This document shows positions 1-13,514 of a stretch of DNA of 64,000 nt, one piece after another. A model generated the notes under the pieces. The model made no database searches and was not told where the DNA came from. It was given only the letters and a program-made list of their open reading frames with translations. How positions within the stretch are numbered: the first letter of the stretch is position 1; the number at the start of each line of letters is the position of its first letter. The stretch is from Theocolax elegans (Eukaryota; Arthropoda; Insecta; Hymenoptera; Cerocephalidae): assembly GCA_026168455.1 (NCBI GenBank), contig CM047425.1:110041800-110105799 (forward strand), given 5' to 3'. Position numbers and translations under genes: made by a program.

Positions 1-2034
1 ATTAACTTAAAGTTTCGAACAAAAAAGACAACTCATGGACGACAGGACTACTACTGATGCAAGCATTTAAAAATCATGGTAGTCCTTGTCCGTTCCTTAC
101 GATATCGACTTTTTATCTAAATGTAAGAATTCAAACATTATACCTTTTAGTTGAGCATTTGACGTTAAAAAGGGAAATCTTGATAAAATGCATAATCGAA
201 CGAAACGAAACAGTATTAAGATTCTATTTACCTATGTGTACTCAAAACTAAGACACGGCCGTCCATTCAATAATAAAGTAGGAATGAGTAATCGAGAAAA
301 GGAATGTTCAACGTGTGAACATTATGACTACCCTCTTTCGTTATAAATTTCTCAACCGTAACCATAGGTCGATGCTCTGGGAATTTGGCGTAAAACTAAT
401 GCATATATACGATATCGGTGTATGTAAAGCAACTGTTTTGTCCGTCATTTTTATCTTATACCGCATTTATATTATCCGACGGCATATAGGTTAGGTTCGC
501 ATGTGTGCGCGGGTGAAAGGCACGCCGCTGCCGTTATAAAAAGTTAATACGAGGCGAATTTTCATTCCCTCGTAAGAGGAATTCCGTAAGGTGCGACACT
601 ATCGACCACTCGCGTTTCATTCACTTAAATTCCCAAGTGCACGGTTTTAAAGACCGAACCTTTTTATTATCATTATTCGAGGGTCGTTTTAACGCGCATT
701 CGAGAACTTTTTGGTTTCCTTAATAAAATCTATTATATAAACTTTTCATAATGGTCATTACCGATTTTTAATACTATGAGGAATTCCTCTCTAGTTATCG
801 ATGTGGATTTTATATATCGATAAATATCGTTATGCGTATTATTTATCGACGAGCTTTCATATTATACATTTTATTTTGAAGCGCGGCTCACATTTCAAGG
901 ATACGTTGGATTCGCTTATTTACACCTGATACAATCAATTAAGACATTTCAAATATTTTACGTAACTATTTTATTCAAACACTTCCTAATACTTAAGCTG
1001 AACTCGCTTGACCGATACAACGCGTTTCTATTCATTTTTTTGTTTTTTTTTTTCACGTAACGTACACATTCAAACAGAGTTACGATATTAAATAATCCGC
1101 GGTTTTTTTCTACATTTGCGATAATTCAGATCTCGTGGGATTAAGTAAAATAAAAAAAATTTACGAGCTCCGCGAGCACAAGACGATAAACGGAAGACCT
1201 TCCGATTAACTTTTTTATCTTTTTTATCCGGCGAAAAGCCACCACGCGCAGCATGTATGCAGCGAGTAAAGGTCGTGAATTGCATAGTTTGACCGGGAAG
1301 ATGATGACCTTGTCTTCGTATCCGGGTGCGCGTACGCGTATATAAAACTGGGATTACGATCAAACATTATTTTTTTCTTCTTTATATATAGTGTACTTTT
1401 TAGGTGACGCGTCTCGCAGACATCGGAATGTTAATTTTCGAAACGTATAGTCCGTTTTCCTTCTTGTACATTTTTAATTCTGTGTTATCGAAGTTTTCTC
1501 GTTATTAATGGAATTTTTAAGCAAAGAAAGGCTCCGATTGATTTATTAGTTGTTGGCGTTTGTTCAACAATGGTCTTGACTTTCCCAACCGGGAAATTAA
1601 CTATATAAACGAAAGGCATTTTAAACTACACACCTATTATTCACTCTCTTTATGGAGTATTAAAAGACGATTAATTTTTTGTCCGAGCGTGCCGCAATTC
1701 CTATTCGAGATTTTATAAAAAGAATACGAAATTTCATTTTCATTACACAATTAATAAATTTGTTTAAACTGCCGGCCATGTCGTCACTCCAGAATGCCAT
1801 CAATTACACGTGTCATCTAGAATCGTATTTTTCATCAGTCTGAAGTTAAAAATAGATAGATAAATATGAATTGTTTGTGAAAACCCGGATACCGCATAAA
1901 CTTTTCGAGTCGTGTGTCGAGACCACAGGGATTGACTTATTTCTCGCTCAAAGTACTATCACGAAAACTCTTGAAAATGCACAAGTGAAAAAAATGCGCG
2001 TTCTGCATCGAAAAGGAGCTTTATGTAACGGATT

Positions 2035-2075
2035 GAAAAAGAAAAAGAAAAAGAAAAGGAAAGAGAAAAAAAGGT
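2035..2075 (+). repeat. A-rich purine tract, GAAAAA hexamer repeat
   Basis: Three exact GAAAAA units run into a degenerate A/G tract of about 40 bases. This is a simple repeat and gives false lysine-rich and phenylalanine-rich open frames on the two strands. Confidence 0.85.
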
Positions 2076-3851
2076 GAGCAGCGCTCCGTTGTCGCAATGC
2101 ACCGCTCGATAAAGCGAATGCTCGCGTGTATACGAAATAAACGTATAGAGGTAGATAATTAAGTGTATATGGAGAATAAATAAAGCAACCTAATCGAAAT
2201 TGAACCATGGGAAGTTGGCGCATTCCGGTGGCTTCGAAAACGCTGAGGCGGTCTCGAGGTAGCCCGCGTGACTCTGGCACCTTTCTTATTCGAGCCACGC
2301 CCTGGCGCTCACCCTTCACCGCGTGCGTCGACCGGCAATTCTAATACGCCCGGGATAAATCGCTCTCGATTCTCGCGGGGATATCGGTGAAATCGCTCGA
2401 TTCTTAACTCCGCACCGTATACAACGATACACACAACTCCTGTTCCTTACCATACTATATCAGATGATATCGGTTTAGCCCAAATTGACCTCGTATCGCC
2501 GAACAATGCTCTCCTAGCTCGTACACTTTTTATTTTTCGGCTCTCTTCAAAAGAGCTACCTGTCGACCAATCGATTTATTTTTCGGTTACTCTCTGGTTT
2601 TTGCCAACCTCGCGGTACTACTCACTGCGACCTAACCACGCCGAAATCTACCTCCCTTGTTTTTTCTTCCTCGAGAGTTACAGGCTTTCTAAAAGAGATA
2701 TTGATCGATGTCTAAGAATTTCAAGAATTACTGCCGGACGGATAATTCTAATGAAAATTGCTGGTTTCCCATTATTTTTTTTTTTGGTGATACGGAAATA
2801 CTTGTTTTTTACCTCTTGGCGATCGACGCGTGCCAGATAAATCGTTATCAACGAACTACACATTTTACAATTTTGTTACGCGAGTTAGTAAATTTCCCGA
2901 TTTAGAACGTACTCCTCGCGTATTCGCTTCGGTACTATGCCATTAAAGTTCAAGTGCACCGTCAAAACGTTTAACTAGCTAGAAAGGTAATAAAATATCA
3001 ATATATACCATTGTATACATATATCAAGTAAAAATATTAACATTACTATTATTTTTCAAGTTCGTAGATATCTATTATTCAAAGGTATACTAATATTTAT
3101 TTGAACGTATTTCAAACGAATGCAATACGCGTGTTACACTAAAGAATTTAGATTTGTAATTAACTTGGACTTTTGAAAGCACAAATTGCTTTTAGAATTG
3201 AAAAGATAATAGAAAGTTCAGGGATTTAGGATTGAAATTTAATCAATTTCATTTTTCTTTAACTCGATGAGCACAATAAACTAACTTTTACTCGCTGTTA
3301 TCCGAATACATTTTTGTTCCAACGTCAATTAAGTATTTTTAATGTAATTTGAATAAATTTGCCTGCTATATGTAGATTCCAAGAACGAATGCGCATTGTT
3401 ACTGTCGACGGTAATCTAAATTTATTTCGACGTTTCAAAACTATTTCGTTGGTTGAATAAATATTGGTGAAAATTTTACGTAACTAGGAAAATATTATAA
3501 ATTTTCTCTTCGGCAGGTTGGACGAAAAATTTCATTGCCGTATATACTGTCCGCGGAGTCCGCGTGTATCGAAAGTATAGAAAGCTTGATCATTTTTAAA
3601 GCAACGAATGCTTCCTTCATAAATCCCCGATACACGCCGAAATTCTAAAACTTTATATCTCGTATACTTTGGAGCAAAAAAAGGAGGAATAAGGAAAGAT
3701 TGTTAAAGTCAAAAATAAATTGGTCATTCCGAGAAAGCGAGATCGTAAAAGCTCGCGAGTAAGCTCGTTGCAGCGAAATCGAATCTCGCACGCAATTTGT
3801 TTATGCCGTCGATAGCTCATCTCTCTTGATCTTTCGCGCTTGGTCTCTTTT

Positions 3852-3886
<35 letters not shown>
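3852..3886 (+). repeat. (AG)n microsatellite
   Basis: About fourteen uninterrupted AG units are followed by a short degenerate GA tail. This is one of many GA/TC runs in the window. Confidence 0.95.
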
Positions 3887-5165
3887 CAGAGGGAGAAAGA
3901 AGGATCATTAGCCTCTCTTAATAGGAGGAGTCGAGGAATAAAAAAAGGCGTGCAATCGCTTTCAGGTTGAGCGGAGACGTAGCGGACTTCCGAGGCCGAT
4001 GCCGTCTTTTTCTCTCTGTTGCCAGGGAATGTCTCCTCGTCTAATTCACTTTCGTTTCGTGCATTGCACGCTGAAAGTAAAACTGAATTTTTTTTTCTCC
4101 TCTCCTCCGGTCCCCCTCCGTTCCGGAAATTGCCGCCCGTGACGAATTGGAGCGCCGTTTTTCCTTATCTCGCGGGATAAATTGTGGGTGCCTGGGGACC
4201 GCGCGATGATGAGATTTTCATTAGAACAATTGCTCCTTTTCTCTTACCGACTTTACTTTTAATAGGGCCTCTTTCTTTCAAAAAGACATTATGTAATTTC
4301 GTACGTGTACGTTCGCGACGCGACGATTTTTATCTCAAAATAACACGTACCCTCTAATTATTGAAAATAAAACAAATCTTAAATACGTTTGAAATCGGTA
4401 GACCTAATCGATTGTAATACTGTTGTAATTCAAACCTTAAACGTCGAGGGGAATAGTTTTTCGATAAAATCGATGGTTTTAATTACATTTGAACCACCTG
4501 AAACATCCGCGCGCAGCTGAAAACTTTTACGATTTGTTTTCCACTGAAATTCCAACGATAGAGCCTGTTAATACATTGTACAATTCGTATACGAGGTTTC
4601 AGTAAATGAAAATAAGAACAAATAGACACTTTGAAAATGTCGAATCCACGTGACTGTTTTGCGCTATCCGTGAGCAGGATACACGTACACATACACACAC
4701 GTATATTAATTTCCATAGTTTCGATGGTCTTACGCAGTGATCTGAAGCTAGTAAATTGCCCGATCGATTCCCTTGACACGGTTGTACTCCCGATTTCTTC
4801 GAGGGATAAGGCGACAAGAGAGAAGGATGTAGAGTCTACAGGAGCGATTTCTTAAACGGCAGCCGCGTGCATATTATATACATATATATACTTTACGTAC
4901 ACCTTTCTTTTATCCTCCTGGGTGACATTTTTATGTCAGGGATAGATTTTCTAATTGAACACGATTGTTCGGTGTGTTTAAATTTTCATTTGTACATTTA
5001 TACTCTCCATTGGGTTTCGTATATCCTCGGTACACCACAGATATATATACACAGATATACGGGATATACGTATATTATAGTTATAATATATATAAGCATA
5101 CGGTCATTATGCGAATGAAGTCTTTTGCAACTTTATACTATCGTGCGTGCGCCTGTTTATCCGCC

Positions 5166-5199
5166 CGTGTGTGCGCGCGCGCGCGTGTGTGTGTGTACA
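5166..5199. repeat. Alternating purine-pyrimidine (GT/GC)n tract
   Basis: Thirty-four bases alternate strictly between purine and pyrimidine, as GTGT, then GCGCGC, then GTGTGT and ACA. Such tracts are microsatellites and can adopt left-handed Z-DNA under supercoiling. Confidence 0.85.
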
Positions 5200-8100
5200 G
5201 TCACGATTGCACGGACACGGAAATTCATAAGTTATTTAATGCTTTCTTGTCTAGCGAATTCGTTTGTTCACCGCGCGTAAATTATTGGATGCCGGAACAC
5301 TACGTTCTCGAATACACGTATATATATATATATCTATAATCTAGGTGAGCAAACGTTCAAAAATTATTAGAAAATACCTATATAGATTTACTCGCTGCTC
5401 TCGTTTCAAAATTCATCGTTCCCCCTTTTTTTTCGCTTTCCTTTTCTCATTATTCGTAGTCGTCTACGTCTCGCCGATGATTTAGTTTTCTATTGGTTTA
5501 TTCTTTGTCTCGGAGAGTATCGTTATAAACGGGTTATTAATAATTGTTCAGTTAATTTGGTTCAATTGTTGGAGGTCTATCTGTCACTCGAATTATAATG
5601 AAAACTCGAAAAATGTTCTATCGATAATTTTAATTTAAAGTATTAATTTACACACGTGAAGTACTTACATATTTTGTTCCAAGCGAGAAAGGTTTTTACC
5701 ACATTAACAAGTGAATCCTCGAAAAATCATCTATTTAATCTACAAAAAATAAAATAAATGCTAATAAATTGTTTATTTAATTAACATTTTGGTTACAATT
5801 TTTTTTTTGGAATATTAATATCGCAGAAATGGGAACATATTACTCATTATAACACCAATATTCGTTTTCACGTTTATTTTTAGAAGAATAAAATTACTTA
5901 GTTGGTTATAGTGTAAAGTAAGTCATTTAAAATTCCAGTGTAATAAAATTAAAAGAATGAAGATCAAGGTATAGAACAATGTTTACCCAATAATACTATT
6001 CAATACGAATGTAAATAACTGTTTATAAACTTAAGCCCGTGAATACTATAAACGATTTCTCGGCTCGTTAACTCTCCCGCCAGGGAAAAGAGAAAAAAAA
6101 AAGATAAACGACTGGCAATCCGAATTGTAATAATAAATTTTTTGGCATTAAACCATAACTCGCCCATACACGCGAGGTGAATAATCATAAAGCAACCTTT
6201 ACCACCCATTCTTTCGCAATCTATTTCCGTTTAGTTTTTCCCCGAGTGTACATACGTACGTATATGCACGTACCGTTAATCCCACATATGTATGCACAAA
6301 GTAAAATTATAAAATATTGAATCACCCGACTAACTTGATGTTCGATTACCGGAAAATTTCATTGCTAACGAGATATATCGTGTAATATATTACGCGTAAC
6401 GTTCTCTTTTTTTTGTAACGTTAAATTATTGATACTCTAACATCAATGAAGATTCGTTACGGTAAAAAGGGATTTTGTTTTTGTTTCGGTGATTTCCACT
6501 TTAAACAATTCAAAAAGTTCCCTTTTTCATCCATTAGCTAACACTCGATGCATTCGATGCCAATGAACTTTACGCTTTTCGAAAAAAATCTAACGGTGCT
6601 TTTGAGTCGATGGTCGTCCGTGTGTACTCCGCTGCTGTCGACTCATCCGGGCTTGCACTATTTCGTTCGATCGAATTTTTATTAAACTCTTTTTACCGTA
6701 TCTCTAGTTTTCGCTTTAAATTCTCTTTAATTAAAAACCGTAAAGTTTAATCAACTTGCTTTTCAAGTGCATTCAACGAAATTCGCACAAGAGTATTATT
6801 TTTGGAAAATCCAGTTACGTAAACTATTGGAAGGAACGTTTTCTTTCGAGTAGTCCTTAAAAATCCTAATGCAAAAACTATATAATTTCTCGCGTTTTAC
6901 TTCCTATAATGCTAATTAAACAATGTTGATTTTTTTTTCGACTCGAAACATAATTAATGGAATTGCTTACGGAAATTTTAAGTTTGTCGTTAAGCACTCG
7001 GAACACTTCCCTTCGTTTGTCAGTTTAGAGTTACACAACGAGTCATTAAAACGAATTCTAATGTTGAAAAAAAAGATGCAAATCAATGACCCTAAGGAGA
7101 GAAACTTTTAAAATGAGAGAAAAAAAGCAACATTGGAATAGACAGAGTGATAAAATTTAACTATCGGTACTGCTTTACATTTAAATATTTACAAACAAAA
7201 TAAGTAACAGTAAATTCCTACACGCATTAACGAAAATGCTTAGCGATTATTATTTCTGGTAAATAAATCGGATGGATTTGAACAAGTCCCGCGGTGCCAG
7301 CAAATTCTAATCGTCCGTCCGTCAGAAAAGAATAATTCAATAAACGATACGCACAGAAACTAATCGAATGGTAATTATTTCCGCTTGGCGTTGTCGAGCG
7401 CGTACCGCACAGTAGTAATAGCTTAATTAAAAATTACGCTAACAAAGGAGACGAAAAAATAGCCGCGGACGAAAACGGAAAACGCCTTGTCCCGCGACAT
7501 TCGACGACCCACGCGCAATCTTTAAATTCGCTATTCTCACAAGACCTGTCTAACTGTACGGTTGATTCTTTGTAATGCCTACTCGAGACAATGAAGATGT
7601 ATTCTTTGAAATCTACCTAGCTAAAGAGTGGTAGCGATTTTCCTAATATTACATTATCAAAATTACATGAGCATTATACAGTAAACATAGAATACAACGT
7701 ATGATTTTCGTGATAAAATTCACTATGAATTATGCGTCAGTTGTCTCATAATTTTTATAATGAGTTCATAGTTATTTTTACTATAAATGTGAGTTTCATT
7801 TATGATTGCTTGCAGGAACAGAAGCGTCGTTTTTACAAATCATTTACAAAGAAATTATTAAACTACATAATAACTGTTGAATTTTTATTTTATCATTTGA
7901 ATTGATCTAGAATTTCTGGAATCTCTTGACGAAGCCACTGTAAAATATAATCTAAAATTTATAAAAAAATATCGGTTAAATCGAAATTATATTCTTATAC
8001 TAGAAATTTTTATAGTTTATTTGAATTACGGTTTAAATGGGTCAAATATTTTAAGGTAACTATTAGTAGAATATTAATAGGAAAAAGTAAAGCTTATTAT

Positions 8101-10883
8101 CTAAAATGTAAAATAAGTTAATTTGTAGGTAGGGTACGAACGGTACGAATAATCTGTATAAGAAAAATATCACCCAGGGCCATAGAAAATTCTTCTGTTC
8201 AAATATGCACGCAATCATCGATTTAGCTTTCATCGGTCCAGAGGTAAAAACCTGCAGAATTTTTCCATCTCGAAAGAAAATGACGCAACGATCACGGGAC
8301 ACCAATTTTCCTCCCCGAAAAATTCGTACAGCCGCGTTGTAACAATTCTGCCAGCATAAAAATTCAAACTTCCAAGGAATTACGGGAAATTATAATAGTG
8401 GATTAAAAAAAATAGTAAAAAAACCTCCTCCAGCGAGAGTTACGCAAGGAATCCGGTCTATTTTCTATTCATACGAGTAACTATAATTTACGACCTTTTT
8501 TTCGGGTGTATGCCATCCGATGCACAACACGCTCGACTTGGCAAATTGTTTACGCGCGAAATTCGTAAAAACCGTCGATTACGCGTACGAAGCAAAGAAA
8601 GAAAAAATGAACCAACCGCGTACGATGGGACCCTTGTGAATTATGTACCAATAAAATTATTATTTTTTTTTTTCGAAATGCTGCAAGTGACGTAAAGAAA
8701 GTCGATGGGGCGTGTAGAACCAAAGGATATGATATAACACTCTGGTAGCAAGAAGAAGGAAGCGAACCCAATATTTTTCATCCCCGGAAAAATTGTATTT
8801 ACCATTTTTTTGCGGGGACTAATTTGAAAAGTTCTTGTGGGCTCCTGTGACGCAATTCGCAGGGTTTTCGTTTGGTAGTTAAATTTGCCGCGCGTATATT
8901 AGATATGCAAATCGCTTTTCTTTCGACGATAAATCTTATGCATTACCGTGGTGTTTTCTCTCTGGTCTTGAGCTTCGAATATACTACGCGAAATTTCTCG
9001 TTTATTAGGGCTTGCTGGACGCACGTATTTATCAAGGGGATTTAATTACCTATTTGAATTGTAATATATTCGACTGTTCCTTATTACCGAGAGGTAATAA
9101 AGGTATAATTAGGTTTGTAATGCTCAATGAAAATTAAAGTGTCTACTATCACCTTTTTTCATTGACGCTAGGCTGCAATTTTTAATATTTTAATTCAATT
9201 TTTGGGGAGTAAGCTTTGTTTCAAGTACGACTTTTCAATTATACGCGAAAAAAAATTTATCTAAGATGTATCGATATATTTTGGATAAAATCTGTAACGC
9301 TGGGATGGATTTTACTTTAAATTTTGAGTCCAAGTTGACATTAATTTTCTGGATGTGTAGCCATATATTTTATAATGCTTTCTCCTCGTAGCTGTAATGA
9401 TAAATGGTGAACCATCGGTATTTAATACAATTAATAGATAAGATCGGAGTTGATTTATTTTTACAATTAATTTTAACGTATTCATTTGATGTCCATTACT
9501 TGTAATATATATCCGTTAGTGTGTATAATTAATACGTCATTAATCATTGGTTAGAACATTAAGAAATGGTGCTCGGTGTCTATCCTCACGCATTTATGAA
9601 TTATGATCTAATAATTCACAAATCCGCATTGAGGTGAAAAAGTACTTTGCGAGGCTTATTAGTAAAAATATGATATAAATGCGTAGGACAATGTATTTAA
9701 GATAAAAATAAAGAAAACTGTTGTTCGAGTCTGTCAATTTGTATTGTATTAATTTTCTTTTTCCAAGACTTTTTCACTTATAAAGTAACTCAATAAATTT
9801 AGCAACGGAATAAGTTTCGCGTAGTAAATGTACCTAATGTATCGAATGAAGAGCGTGTGAAAAACGACAGTTCTTCGAGCATCGAATATCGCTTGGTTAG
9901 GACATCGAAGCAATTAACTTAGAATATCGCAGTACAATGCCACTGACTAGTAGTTTCGTGTCGAACGTATATACCTGTGATTGTGTATACACAAAAAGAA
10001 AAAAGCAAAAAAAAAATAATAAAATAATAAACGTTGGCCGTTGCACAGGTGGTCGCAGTTGCGCAACTGCGTAATAACCAAAGAGAAGCGGAAGATGCAT
10101 TACTCGATAGGTGTTGCTGGATTGGCGCGTGGTACACCCGTTAATACCGCGTTAACTACCGCGCGCGAGAAGAGGGTTTTAGATTACGTCGCGCGCTCAC
10201 TTTTACGAGGAGCCATTCGATCCATCGGTACAACCCGATAAATCGATTCGCATCGTTAGCTAGTTTATATCTAATACAAATGAGGCATTAAAAACCCCGC
10301 GCGTACGCGATTCTATACTTACAAGGTTACTGCGAAGATTTACGATTGTAGTTGAACAGCCTCCTCCTCGTCCATCCCCGCGACCATCGCTCAGTGAAAA
10401 AATAATTTACGAGCTAAAAAGTAACACGGAGGATGACGGGTTTCGGAGTTACGGAGTGCGCGAAATCGACTACCGAGACCCGAGTAATCTTGTATATACG
10501 GATGCGGGAAAAATCGTCGTTTCATATCGAACCCCACCAGTTTCCCATTTTTTAATGCACTTAAACGTTTCTTCTTTGACCTCGCATCGCGCCCACGATA
10601 TTCTTTTCTCAAGGTATCGTTTCCTTACCTTTTTTAGTACTTCAGTGGTTTTAATATTAATTGCATCCTCCTTGATCATTTGGCGCGTTGGGTAATTCTT
10701 CGACCTAATCGATACATTGCATACTCACGTGCGGATTCTACTCGGTTGGACTCATACTCATATTTTTTTACATAAACGCGTATTTACGAAAATGAGGGTA
10801 CGCGGATTGTAGGGATTCAAGTATTATTTTTTATTGGGAACCTGATAAAAAATATTAAATAACACGTTAACAATGTCAAATAA

Positions 10884-11280
10884 TATTAACGGGATGTCGG
10901 ATCCATATTACAGGGATCTACACCTTTCAACATAAGAATTATCTTGGAAATATTTAATTAAAAATCTGAACGAAATTCATATGGGTAGTTTAAAACAAAA
11001 GTAAGGGCATGACATTTTGTTTTTTTCAGAAAAAATAAATTTATTAATAATATTTGAGTAAACAATTTTCGGCCGGTAATTATTATTAATCTAAACAAGC
11101 ATGAATTTTCAACGTAAAAATCAGAATTAACTTGCGGATCTAAAAATCTGGAAAAATTTGGGTATATTATTTAAAACATGCCTAAGGGCATGGCATTCAG
11201 GAGTTTTTAAAAAATGTATTCTTTTGTTTATGAAAAAATATTAAAAATGACCATTTCCTGAGTCCGACATTCCCTTAATA
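10884..11280. mobile_element. Putative MITE-like element with inverted ends and internal direct repeats
   Basis: The left end TATTAACGGGATGTCGGA (10884-10901) matches the reverse complement of the right end (11263-11280) at about 16 of 18 positions. Inside, two imperfect direct copies lie at about 10961-11015 and 11142-11197; both run from ATCTG through TTTAAAACA to TAAGGGCATG and CATT. The internal TAAGGGCATG motif resembles the end motif, so four related copies are present. There is no coding capacity. It fits a degenerate non-autonomous DNA transposon, but no target-site duplication is clear, so the class stays open. Confidence 0.35.
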
Positions 11281-12299
11281 CACACGAATTCAAAATAAAC
11301 GTACTGTCGAAAAAACATATTTATTTTTTAATTGAGGATAATTCTCTCGTTAGAATATATGTATATAATATAATATGCGTTATTAAGGTCCCTATAATTT
11401 ATTGTCTAATTACATTTAATTAATAACGATAATCTAGAAGTCTACCATGATTCATTAGAATAAAATTACATTTACCTTGACCTATCAGTATTCATCTTTC
11501 TATATTTATCCAAGTATAAACTTAACTAAATTATATAAAAACCTATCGTGTAATTCGCAATGGCAAATCCAGGATTTTTCTTTCTCCTCCTTCAATTTGA
11601 AATATATCTCCACCCGTGAATAAATTATAATAAAATTACAGTGGAAAAAACTGAACGTGAAGGTGAATACAAAGGTAAAAGTAAAAATGAATCTAAGACG
11701 TACAACTTAAATTAAAAAGTGCGTTTATTCTAGTGCATCGCAAGGTTTTGCGATGTAAATGTTATACTATCGTAGAACGGTATCGGCAAAACACGCGACA
11801 GTTGGGTCACCGTGGATGTCCAACATATCAATGGAACGTACCGTTGTCTCGAATATTTTCGATTGTGTTGTATACTCCGCAATGATATATATTCGGGATA
11901 TCTTTTACTTTTCAATTAGTTAAAGTAAGAAAAACTGAATAAATTTTTATATATTATTTCTGGTTACTAACTTTTCCGTATATTTTTGCAACATTATAAC
12001 ATTGTTGTACAATCTATCGATCTACCGATACAACATATACATCCACTCGATGGCGTTTCCCAATCTCCTTAGGAAACTTGGATCGCCGTGGACTTTGCTC
12101 GACTTTCTCACGAGTAAATTCAAATTATTCAAACTTCTGTAAGCTTTTGATCGAATTGGCGTGTTTTCGGTACAGAGCCCCTATCATTCTCCTTAATTTG
12201 TAAACTCATTAGGGAGTTAACTGATGCCAAATTTGGTTGGGACTCGTAAACCTATAGCACTGTACATGTGTGCGTGTGCGTGAATTAATTGAATAGGCC

Positions 12300-12690
12300 G
12301 ATAGGTTCGAGTGCGACGGGGTGATGTATAGTCGTGTAGTAAAAGAAGAAAAGACAGAAAAAGAGAAGCAAGAGTAAAGGGATAAGCGTAAAAAGCAAAG
12401 CGAACGTTGGTGTTACACCGCGTTGATTCCCATAGCCCAGGCGAAGGGAAAAGTAGCGGGTCTATCGTCGAGGGAATCTACGGTGCGCGGGCGGGCGTTG
12501 GCTCGCGGCAGATCGGCGGATCGGGTGGAGGGACCGAGGAACCCAAGACAGCTTCGCGGTGCACCGCGGGACATGGACATTCAACGTGAACCCGATCGAA
12601 AATGAGACTGCCTTCTCGTGGCTTCCATACTTATACACCTCCGGGGGCGTGGCACTGCCCCTTTCGACTATATAAGTACATATTAAAGGA
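12300..12690 (+). promoter_or_regulatory. Isolated GC/CpG-rich island with a TATA-like box
   Basis: This patch is clearly richer in G, C and CpG than its flanks, above all 12420-12600. A TATATAAG box follows at about 12670. Two overlapping 60-codon open frames (from 12407 and 12423) match no protein I know and are typical of chance frames in CpG-rich DNA. It could be an enhancer, a non-coding RNA start or an alternative promoter; no transcript evidence is visible. Confidence 0.25.
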
Positions 12691-13490
12691 AACCTCTATC
12701 CTATGGTAAATCGATCACATAACCGTTCCTCTATGCCGATCGACTGCTTTATAAAGGTACTACAGCTCTCCTGTGTGTACGGGGATATTACTCCGATCTC
12801 GATATCGTGGGTATACCATTTTGACGTCGCTTTTCTAAATCTATTCAATGAATTTAGTCTCCGAAGTAACATTGTTTGCTTTTGAAAAATAATTAGGGTG
12901 AGTTGTCGATTGATGCTTTTGCGCTACTGTCTATTGCAGACGCGAAGCGACCACCTTTTGTCACATAGGAATACCCAAAATATTTAACGTCGACGACCTA
13001 GTTCTTGGAAAATGAGAGTTATTGAAATTTTATTGTTTAACTACTGCACTGAGAAGACACGCTTCGATTATATGTTTCCTATAGGAATTATTAAAATAAA
13101 TAAGTATAATTTATGTTATAAATTGTGCATAAATGTGCGCGTTAACATTCATCTTTACGTAGCAATAAACCATAGTACTTTTTAAAACAATATTTATCAC
13201 GATATATTTGTACGTATAATTCATCAAACAATGTTAGGTAAATTCAAGATTAAGAAAATACTGAAAATGTATTAGAAAAGATATTTGCAATAGACGTGTG
13301 CAATAGGGATATTTCTTTTCACTCGAGATACATCAAACTCGGTCAGTTAAAAAATAATTCACACATCTAATGGATTCGGCGAATACCTCGAGATAATCTA
13401 GAGTATACAGATACTTGGGTCACGTGGACTAAGGTAACCACGAGCTTTCCCACTGTAAAGGGTGATGTGTTTATTTCGTACAGTCGTACA

Positions 13491-13514
13491 CAGCCACACA
13501 CAGCCACACACAGC
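13491..13514 (+). repeat. 10-bp tandem repeat CAGCCACACA
   Basis: Two full copies and a partial third of CAGCCACACA lie in tandem. This is a small minisatellite with no coding role visible. Confidence 0.8.
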
